A stretch of DNA of 64,000 nucleotides, from positions 124,001 to 188,000 of the forward strand of contig NZ_JONR01000007.1 in the NCBI RefSeq assembly GCF_000711955.1, given 5' to 3'. A program made the position numbers and the translations under genes. The notes beneath the pieces were generated by a model, which searched no databases, was not told the DNA's origin, and saw nothing but the letters and a program-made list of their open reading frames with translations. This document shows, one piece after another, positions 58,416-64,000 of this stretch (its first letter is position 1; the number at the start of each line of letters is the position of its first letter). This stretch comes from Nevskia soli DSM 19509 (GTDB lineage: Bacteria; Pseudomonadota; Gammaproteobacteria; Nevskiales; Nevskiaceae).

Positions 58416-60254
58416 TCAGTTGGCGTGCAGCGGGATGATTCCATCCGAACCGGGGACGGGATCGCTACCGCATTCCTGCCGCCACAGGATGCGCTGCTCC
58501 ACGGCGGCGGGTGCCTGCCCCGGCGGCGGCGACAGTTCCAGCATGTAGATCATCTTGAAGCCCTTCAGCGCCTGTTGCGCGGGGTGCGCGCTGTTCCACT
58601 GGCGGCACAGGTAGCGGCCGAAGTAGGGGCGGTTGTTGGCGTACTGCGGCAGCCAGAGGTTTTCCTCGTACTGGTGCCAGCGGCTGTCCGGATAGCTGCT
58701 GGAGATGGTTGCCGGCTTGTCGTAGCTGATGCCGGAATGTCCCGGGCGCAGCACGTCGAGCTGCGTGCCGTCCGCCAGTTCGCCGGGGAAGACGAACCAG
58801 CCGTCGTCCTTCGAAGGCGCCGGGGCGAACAGATTCCACTGCTGGTCGATGCGCAGCAGGCGCAGCGGCGGCGTCAGGGCGCGGTGCAGCAGTTGCGGCA
58901 GCCAGTGCACGGTGCACAGGTTCCAGGCCAGCACGATGAACAGGAAGAATCCGGCCAGGCGCTGCATGAAGCGTCCACCTTCCAAGGCGGTCTCGCGGTA
59001 GGGCAGCAGCGCGCCGGAGAGCTTGCCCAGCGCGCCGCGGCGGCGGCCGACGAAATCGTACAGCGCGTTACCCGGCGCCACCGCCCAGCCTCCGGAGAGC
59101 AGCCAGCCCTTCCAGGCGAACAGGGGCGAGCGCCGCAGCAGCAGCACGAACGCCGGCCATTTCAGGTAGGCGTGGTCGTCGTGGTCGATGACGACCCAGG
59201 AGCGGTTCGCTTCCAGCAGCGCGCGGGCGCGCGGGTAATCCTGTGCCGGCACGATCTCGGCGCGGGGCAGGATCAGGAAGGTGCGCAGCAGCAGGCACTG
59301 CTTCAGGCAGAACTCGCAGTCGCGGTCGTAGTAGAGGCGCAACGGCAGGGTGCCGAGCGCCTGCTCGCGGCGCTGGGCGCGCCCCCCGAGCCCGTCCCAG
59401 ATCCAGCCGCCCGCCAGCACGGTGAGCGCGGCAAGACTGACACAGGGGAAGACGCCCAGTTCCAGGCACAGCAGCAGGCCCAGTTGCATGGCGGTGAACA
59501 GCAGCATCACCAGGAAGCGCAGCGGACGGCCCAACACCGGGGAGAACACCAGCAGGGGCCCGAACAGTTCAATGAACCAGATGGCATAGGTCAGCACCGG
59601 CAGCAGGTCCGCGTACTGGCGCAGCCACAGCCCGGTTGGTGTGGCGTAGCGGTCGAGCTGGAGGGCGTAATACACCGCGCTGCCGTCCGGCCACCACTCG
59701 GCGCCGCTTTGCAGGACGGCGCCGAAGAAGTAGACCGACATCACCTGCACCAGCAGCGCCGCCGAGGCCCAGGACAGGTACTGATGGTCCCGCGGCGGCG
59801 GCAGCTTGCTGAGGGCGGCATCGACGCTCCAGCGCGCCCCCAGCGGCAGGAACAGGCTCCAGAACAGCAGGCAGACCGCCAGCACGTCGCCGCCGTTCAG
59901 CACCAGCTCGTTGCGGTTGAGCAGCGAGGCTTCCAGCACGAAGCAGAGCAGGACGGCGAGGCGCGTGCGCCAGCCCAGCAGCAGGGCCAGGGCGGCCAGG
60001 GCCTGCAGCGCCAGCAGGGCGATGGCGAACCAGGCCTGGCCGTTGGCCAGGTAGAGCGAGGCGCGCCAGGATTCGCCATAGGCCGCCAGCCAGCTGCGCG
60101 GCAGCACGCCGCCGTCGCTGTAGAGGCTGCCGGCGTCGCCCACGCGGCGGCACAGGTCGACGAACAGCACCGCGCCGAGCGCGGCGCGGAACAGCGCCAG
60201 CGTGCGCAGGTCGATGCCGAACATCAGCGGCAGGCGGGAGCGTAGCCAGTTCAT
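58416..60254 (-). CDS. HTTM-domain membrane protein fused to a DCC1-like (DUF393) thiol redox domain
   Basis: The 612-residue protein starts MNWLRSRLPLMFGIDLRTLALFRAALG and has several membrane helices in the HTTM arrangement (about residues 1-300), the fold shared with vitamin K-dependent gamma-carboxylase. The central DCC-like part (about 305-420) has LYYDRDCEFCLKQC with Cys313 and Cys316, followed by a C-terminal region ending GSDGIIPLHAN with further membrane segments (RLAGFFLFIVLAWNL). The DCC family is predicted to be thiol-disulfide oxidoreductase. HTTM and DCC domains are known to be neighbours or fused elsewhere. Substrate unknown; probably a membrane redox or modification enzyme. 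Confidence 0.85.
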   Translation of the reverse strand: MNWLRSRLPLMFGIDLRTLALFRAALGAVLFVDLCRRVGDAGSLYSDGGVLPRSWLAAYGESWRASLYLANGQAWFAIALLALQALAALALLLGWRTRLAVLLCFVLEASLLNRNELVLNGGDVLAVCLLFWSLFLPLGARWSVDAALSKLPPPRDHQYLSWASAALLVQVMSVYFFGAVLQSGAEWWPDGSAVYYALQLDRYATPTGLWLRQYADLLPVLTYAIWFIELFGPLLVFSPVLGRPLRFLVMLLFTAMQLGLLLCLELGVFPCVSLAALTVLAGGWIWDGLGGRAQRREQALGTLPLRLYYDRDCEFCLKQCLLLRTFLILPRAEIVPAQDYPRARALLEANRSWVVIDHDDHAYLKWPAFVLLLRRSPLFAWKGWLLSGGWAVAPGNALYDFVGRRRGALGKLSGALLPYRETALEGGRFMQRLAGFFLFIVLAWNLCTVHWLPQLLHRALTPPLRLLRIDQQWNLFAPAPSKDDGWFVFPGELADGTQLDVLRPGHSGISYDKPATISSSYPDSRWHQYEENLWLPQYANNRPYFGRYLCRQWNSAHPAQQALKGFKMIYMLELSPPPGQAPAAVEQRILWRQECGSDPVPGSDGIIPLHAN

Positions 60255-60385
60255 CGCCGGTTGATTGATGGGGGAGTGGTCCTTTGTTCCATGATATATG
60301 CAGCCACGGCGGCCGTCCCGTCTTCGGCGCGCCGGCGGACCGCGGAGCGTCGGCCCGGGGCGGCTTGTCCGAACGTGCAAACAAA

Positions 60386-60409
60386 AAGGGGAGCCCGGAG
60401 GCTCCCCTT
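60386..60409 (-). terminator. Rho-independent terminator of the 215-residue secreted protein gene
   Basis: Arms aaggggagcc (60386-60395) and ggctcccctt (60400-60409) enclose cgga. On the minus strand the stem is followed by TTTTTGTTTG. Confidence 0.88.
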
Positions 60410-60427
60410 GAGTCGGTGCGGAGCGGC

Positions 60428-61075
60428 TCAGCGGCGGCTGAGGTCGCCCATGTGGCCGGTGCCGCCGTCGAGCCACTGGATCTGCTCGGGGGTGACCTGC
60501 TCGTAGTTGATGCCGCTGCCGTCCGAAGTCAGGCAGCCGCTGCCGATGACGCCGAGAATGCAACCACCGCCGCTGCTGGAACCGGAACTGCTGCCCGGCT
60601 TGGCGTCCGGGCTGTCGTGGCCCTTGGTGGCGTCATAGATCAGGTAGCCGGCGCCGCCGACACCCACGGCCAGCAAGGTCCAGTCGAAGAACGACCAGCC
60701 GGAATCGCTGCTGCCGCCGGTGCTGGAACTGCTGCCCGAGCTGTCGCTCTGGTGCAGCCGCAGGTTGCGGCCGGCGAAGGTGATGCCGCTGGCCGAGGCC
60801 AGGGTCTGGCCGCGGCTGTCGTGATCGAGCTGCAGCACGGCCGGCAGGGTGCCGAAGCTGCCATCGCCGGCGCGGCTCTCATGGTCGAGGCGCAGGCCGT
60901 AATGCAGGGGGGCGGGCATGGTGCGGTCGTTGTGGCCGCCGAAGCTGTAGCTCAGGTAAGCGCGCGCGGCGGGCTGATCATGGAACTGCTGCTGGTACTG
61001 TTCCGGATACGAGGCATCCGCAAAGGCCGCACCCATGGTGGTGGCCGCAATGATGGCTACAAATGTCTTACGCAT
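60428..61075 (-). CDS. Hypothetical exported protein, Ser/Gly-rich, single membrane helix
   Basis: The 215-residue product has a Sec signal (MRKTFVAIIAATTMGAAFADA), a beta-like region with SYSFGGHNDRTMPAPLHYGL and LRLDHESRAG/QLDHDSRGQ, a Ser/Gly-rich stretch (SSGSSSSTGGSSDSG) and one membrane helix (DWTLLAVGVGGAGYLIYDA), then a Gly/Ser/Cys segment (SSGGGCILGVIGSGC). I know no family. The ATG is preceded by GGGGAG. A good terminator follows. Probably an inner-membrane or periplasmic protein. Confidence 0.75.
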   Translation of the reverse strand: MRKTFVAIIAATTMGAAFADASYPEQYQQQFHDQPAARAYLSYSFGGHNDRTMPAPLHYGLRLDHESRAGDGSFGTLPAVLQLDHDSRGQTLASASGITFAGRNLRLHQSDSSGSSSSTGGSSDSGWSFFDWTLLAVGVGGAGYLIYDATKGHDSPDAKPGSSSGSSSGGGCILGVIGSGCLTSDGSGINYEQVTPEQIQWLDGGTGHMGDLSRR

Positions 61076-61331
61076 CCTGATCTCCCCGCGCTGGCATGTT
61101 TTTTAGTCGCGCCTTGCCGCTCGTGGCGCGTTGCCTTTGCACTATAAGGGCCGGTGCGCAGGCCTGACAAGCCCGTCACGGCTCCGCCGTGGGCGGCCGG
61201 GCGCGGCGGGGACATGGACCGGGGCGGCATGGAAATTGAACCCTGGAAGCTCCGGGCCGGTCATACCCGGCGCATGCCCGGCCAGCCGTGGCATGCTTGC
61301 ACCCCGATCAACGCATCCACCCAGCCTGAAG

Positions 61332-62015
61332 ATGCCCCCCCATACCGTCGATCTGCCCGCTGATCTGCCTGCTCCGGGTGAAACCCGGCAATTGTTCGTC
61401 GACGGCCCGGCCGGTCGCCTGGAAACCCTGCTCGCCGCGCCACGCGAGGGCGCCCCGGTCGGCATCTGCGTGGTCTGCCATCCGCATCCGCAATTCGGCG
61501 GCGCCATGAGCAACAAGGTGGTGTACGCGCTGGCCTCGACGGCGTTGCAGGCCGGATTGCTGACCGCGCGTTTCAACTTTCGCGGTGTCGGCCGCAGCGA
61601 GGGCCAGTACGACCAGGCGCGCGGCGAGACCGACGATGCCCTGGCGGTGACCGACTGGCTGCGGCGGCAACTGCCGGGGGTGCCGCTGGTGCTGGCCGGC
61701 TTTTCCTTCGGCGCTTTCGTCAGCCTCAAGGCCGCGGCCGAGGCCCGGCCCGCGGCGCTGGTCAGCATCAGCGCGCCGTTCGGCAAATATGTGGAGGGTG
61801 CCGCGCCGCCGCCCCATCCGGGGTGCCCCTGGCTGGAAGTGCACAGCACCGACGACGACGTGGTGAGTTACGAGGAGACCATGGCCGCGCTGCAAACCTA
61901 TACGCCGCCGCCGCAACTGGTGCGCTTCGAGGGCGCGGGACATTTCTATCATGGCCGCTTGACCGAACTGCAGCAGGCGGTGCTGCCGTTCCTGCAGCAG
62001 CATCTGCAGGCATGA
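61332..62015 (+). CDS. Alpha/beta hydrolase of the dienelactone-hydrolase-like/KTSC type
   Basis: The 227-residue protein has ICVVCHPHPQFGGAMSNKVV, a sequence typical of this small cytosolic family, then TARFNFRGVGRSEGQYD, the nucleophile elbow AGFSFGAFVSL with Ser, an Asp-rich turn HSTDDDVVSY and a terminal GAGHFYHGRL with the His. The triad is therefore complete. Substrate unknown. The stop codon overlaps the start of the DUF3047 gene (ATGA at 62012-62015), so the two are translationally coupled. Confidence 0.9.
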   Translation: MPPHTVDLPADLPAPGETRQLFVDGPAGRLETLLAAPREGAPVGICVVCHPHPQFGGAMSNKVVYALASTALQAGLLTARFNFRGVGRSEGQYDQARGETDDALAVTDWLRRQLPGVPLVLAGFSFGAFVSLKAAAEARPAALVSISAPFGKYVEGAAPPPHPGCPWLEVHSTDDDVVSYEETMAALQTYTPPPQLVRFEGAGHFYHGRLTELQQAVLPFLQQHLQA

Positions 62016-62662
62016 GGGCGCTGGCTTTGTGGGGGCTGTGCCTGTGCACGGCGGCAGCGGCGGATGGCCCGCCGCGCTTCTCCGTCGGCGGCCTCGACGG
62101 CTGGACGGCGGAAAAGATCCTGTCGGTGAAGCCCACTGCGTACTCGGTGGTCGAAGACGCCGGCATCAAGGTGGTGGCGGCGCAGTGCGAGGACAGCGCC
62201 TCGTTCGAGGGCTGGGCCGGCGCGATCGACCTGAAGCAGACGCCGATGCTGGCCTGGCGCTGGAAGATCGAACATCTCTTCACCGGACTGGACGAACGGG
62301 TCAAGGGCGGCTCCGACTTTCCCGCGCGGGTGTATGTGATCGCCGGCAAGCGCTGGCTGCCGTGGAGTTTGCATACCCTGGAATACGCGTGGTCCAACGG
62401 CGAGTACAAGGCCGCGTCCTGGCCCAGCCCCTACTCCGGGGCGATGGGGCAGGCGGTGATCGTGCCGGTGCGCGCCGGTGCCGAGGGCATCGGCGAATGG
62501 CGCGAGGAGCAGCGCGACGTGCAGGCCGACTTCAAGCAGTTCTTCGGCATGGATGTCGACAAGATCGGCGCGGTGGCGGTGATGAGCGACTGCGACGATT
62601 CGCACGGCAAGGCGCACGCCTGGTTCGGCGATGTGCAGTTCGGTGCGCGTGGCGGGAAGTGA
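62012..62662 (+). CDS. DUF3047-family exported protein
   Basis: The 216-residue product has a short signal (MRALALWGLCLCTAAAADG) and the DUF3047 pattern: FSVGGLDGWTAEKILSVKPT, then LAWRWKIEHLFTGLDERVKGGSDFPARVYVI, LEYAWSN and VMSDCDDSHGKAHAWFGDVQF. The fold is likely a beta-sandwich acting in the periplasm; function unknown. The ATG overlaps the stop codon of the hydrolase gene. Confidence 0.88.
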   Translation: MRALALWGLCLCTAAAADGPPRFSVGGLDGWTAEKILSVKPTAYSVVEDAGIKVVAAQCEDSASFEGWAGAIDLKQTPMLAWRWKIEHLFTGLDERVKGGSDFPARVYVIAGKRWLPWSLHTLEYAWSNGEYKAASWPSPYSGAMGQAVIVPVRAGAEGIGEWREEQRDVQADFKQFFGMDVDKIGAVAVMSDCDDSHGKAHAWFGDVQFGARGGK

Positions 62663-62733
62663 GCGGCGTGGTTTTGGTCATCCCGCTTGTTAAAATCGCC
62701 CCTGCCGAAAAAATGAATCCCGAAGTGTGAAAC

Positions 62734-63168
62734 ATGCTTGATCGATTGCTGGCCCTGCTCGGCGGCACCGCTCCCGCCGCCCGCGAAGTGCCGAGCGAGC
62801 CGCTCGCCGTGGCCTTGCTGCTGCTGGAACTGGCACGCTCCGATTTCGACTTCCCGGAAGTCGAGCGCGACAAGATCCGCGACCTGCTGGCGCAGCGGTA
62901 TCAGCTGGATGCAGCGCGGGCGGACGCGCTGCTGCAGCAGGCCCAGGCCACCACGCGGGAGGCGGTGTCCCTCTACGACTACGTCAAGGCGCTGAACGAC
63001 CGGCTCGATCCCGCGGGCAAGCTCGGCCTGATGGAGATGCTGTGGCAGGTGGCCTATGCCGACGGCCGGCTCGACAAATACGAGGAGGGCCTGCTGCGCA
63101 AGCTGGCCGGGCTGCTCTACGTGTCCGACGCGGATTTCATCCGCGCCAAGCTCAGCGTGACCGGCTGA
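62734..63168 (+). CDS. TerB-like (tellurite resistance B-type) helical protein
   Basis: The 144-residue all-helical protein shows TerB/TerB_N features: VALLLLELARSDFDFPEVERDKIRDLL, an acidic-residue helix pair, and LGLMEMLWQVAYADGRLDKYEEGLLRKLAGLLYVSDADF, with the typical ADG motif of the second helix pair. TerB-like domains are thought to bind metals or act in membrane stress complexes. No other ter gene is adjacent, so a tellurite role is not implied. Confidence 0.88.
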   Translation: MLDRLLALLGGTAPAAREVPSEPLAVALLLLELARSDFDFPEVERDKIRDLLAQRYQLDAARADALLQQAQATTREAVSLYDYVKALNDRLDPAGKLGLMEMLWQVAYADGRLDKYEEGLLRKLAGLLYVSDADFIRAKLSVTG

Positions 63169-63175
63169 GGAATTT

Positions 63176-63799
63176 CTATCCGACCGGTACGATATTCGCC
63201 GGCTTGCGCAGGCGGTACAGCGCGATCTCGCAGAAAAGCCCCGGCAGCAGGGTGATCGCCGCGCCGCGGTGATGCGCCCGGTCCAGCAGCACGCGCTCCA
63301 GCACGTTCCAGCCGGACTTGCGGCACAGGTCCTCGAAATCCGCCACCGTGCACAGGTGGATGTTCTCGGTATTGAACCACTGCGCCGGCAGCGCCGGCGT
63401 CATCGGCATGTGGCCGTTCATGATGGCCCAGCGCGCGCGCCAGTGGCCGAAATTGGGAAAGGTGACGATGGCCTCGCGGCCGACGCGCAGCATCTCCGCC
63501 ACCGCCAGGTCCGGCCGCGCCAGCGCCTGCAGGGCCTGGGTCATCACCACGTAGTCGAAGGAGCCGTCGGCGAAATCGGCCAGGCCTTCGTCAAGGTCGG
63601 CCTGGATCACATTGACCCCGGCGGCGACACAGGCGGCGACGTTGGCCGGGTCGATCTCCAGGCCGTAGCCGCGCACGCCGCGTGTCCGCGCCAGGTGTGA
63701 CAGCAGGGCGCCGTCGCCGCAGCCCAGGTCGAGGATGCGGGTATCGGGTTTGATCAGGTCGCCGATGATGGCGAGGTCGGGGCGCAGGGCTGGGTTCAT
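63176..63799 (-). CDS. metW: Methionine biosynthesis protein MetW
   Basis: The 207-residue SAM-dependent methyltransferase-like protein has RILDLGCGDGALLSHL as SAM-binding motif, then YGLEIDPANVAACVAAGVNVIQADLDEGL, FDYVVMTQALQAL and REAIVTFPNFGHWRARW, which mark MetW. It normally works with MetX, homoserine acyltransferase. In most genomes metX lies immediately upstream and overlaps; here the 57 bases upstream lead into a repeat instead, so metX is not directly adjacent within the window. It is convergent with the TerB-like gene, 7 bases apart. Confidence 0.93.
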   Translation of the reverse strand: MNPALRPDLAIIGDLIKPDTRILDLGCGDGALLSHLARTRGVRGYGLEIDPANVAACVAAGVNVIQADLDEGLADFADGSFDYVVMTQALQALARPDLAVAEMLRVGREAIVTFPNFGHWRARWAIMNGHMPMTPALPAQWFNTENIHLCTVADFEDLCRKSGWNVLERVLLDRAHHRGAAITLLPGLFCEIALYRLRKPANIVPVG

Positions 63800-63856
63800 G
63801 TTTTTATGCCTGCTGCTTCGGGTTGTTCTGCATCTGCATGCTCTGCTTGTTCTGCT

Positions 63857-64000
63857 CTGAAACTTTCGCGTACGCGCTAGCGCGCGAGGCATTGGAGTCG
63901 CAGATTGAAATTGCGGTTCCGCCTTGAAGGCGGGTTACTTTCTTGTCTCCAGCGACAAGAAAGTAACCAAAGAAACACCGCCCCGATGTCTGCGCCGTCC
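63857..64000 (-). repeat. Long dispersed repeat with actttcttgtc hairpin, copy 2, cut by the window edge
   Basis: Shares with 46788-46928 the blocks cgcgtacgcgct, gcgcgcgaggcattg, ggttccgccttgaaggcggg, actttcttgtc, gacaagaaagt, aaccaaagaa and gccgcccc or ccgcccc. The direction is as in copy 1 on the plus strand. The gap section between cattg and ggttccg differs. Confidence 0.85.

Noticed and set aside
62734..63168. TerB-like protein as evidence for a tellurite resistance cluster
   Set aside because: No terC, terD or terZ relatives lie nearby; lone TerB domains are widespread.

Overview
The window is GC-rich, densely packed chromosomal DNA. It looks like a gammaproteobacterium of the Xanthomonadales/Lysobacterales group. 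The evidence is the block cutA - dsbD-type domain - tlpA - aroQ - accB - accC - prmA - fis - purH, an RsuA-family RluF, E. coli-like IlvD and TatD, a minimal PutA, many REP-type palindromes with a REP-associated transposase (RAYT), and a secreted peptidase ending in a GlyGly-CTERM-like tail. The genus is not decided. No rRNA, tRNA or CRISPR was recognised.

Layout. 1-7.4 kb: two secreted peptidases on the minus strand, an M36 fungalysin-type metallopeptidase cut by the left edge and an S8/S53-like serine peptidase. Both share a look-alike promoter about 150 nt upstream. 7.7-16.4 kb: a hypothetical protein, an AI-2E family permease, a 30-residue lysine/alanine-rich protein too short for ordinary gene calling, an alpha/beta hydrolase divergent from an OsmC-like protein, a cold-shock protein, a fatty acid desaturase, a serine hydrolase and RluF. 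16.4-27.0 kb: fatty acid metabolism, with an acyl-CoA synthetase, a divergent membrane pseudokinase-TonB fusion, and a beta-oxidation operon (thiolase, FadJ-type protein, FadE) facing a TetR regulator across a long palindrome. 27.0-27.8 kb: a RAYT gene flanked by three REP copies. 27.7-32.9 kb: a hydrolase, a LysE-type exporter, a tandem GST-N protein, and an ECF sigma / putative anti-sigma / DUF4097 operon joined by ATGA overlaps.

33.0-40.1 kb: a minus-strand housekeeping block (purine synthesis, Fis, L11 methylation, acetyl-CoA carboxylase subunits, dehydroquinase, thiol redox proteins, CutA). Its DsbD consists of the N-terminal domain alone. 40.2-46.5 kb: a NarL/LuxR-type two-component pair, then PutA behind a palindrome that contains its start codon. 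46.5-53.0 kb: a dense repeat cluster, an adenylate cyclase fused to a degenerate alpha/beta hydrolase, a MATE transporter, a Prx6-type peroxiredoxin and IlvD.

53.0-56.7 kb is the most accessory-looking part. It carries an unknown 188-residue protein with a probable CTG start, a HicAB toxin-antitoxin pair with an operator-like palindrome, a DnaB-N/RepA-like ATPase with no usual start codon, and three copies of a degenerate TGCGTGC palindrome around them. 56.7-64.0 kb: a BON-LysM protein, TatD, an HTTM-DCC fusion, small envelope proteins, a TerB-like protein and MetW, ending in a second copy of the 46.8-kb repeat.

The least expected signal is a roughly 55-nt element present twice, after the pseudokinase gene (20242-20296) and in the peroxiredoxin leader (50197-50250). 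Both copies share 20 identical 3' bases and a similar 5' part. Between them is a stem whose two arms differ between copies but still pair, as expected of a structured RNA.
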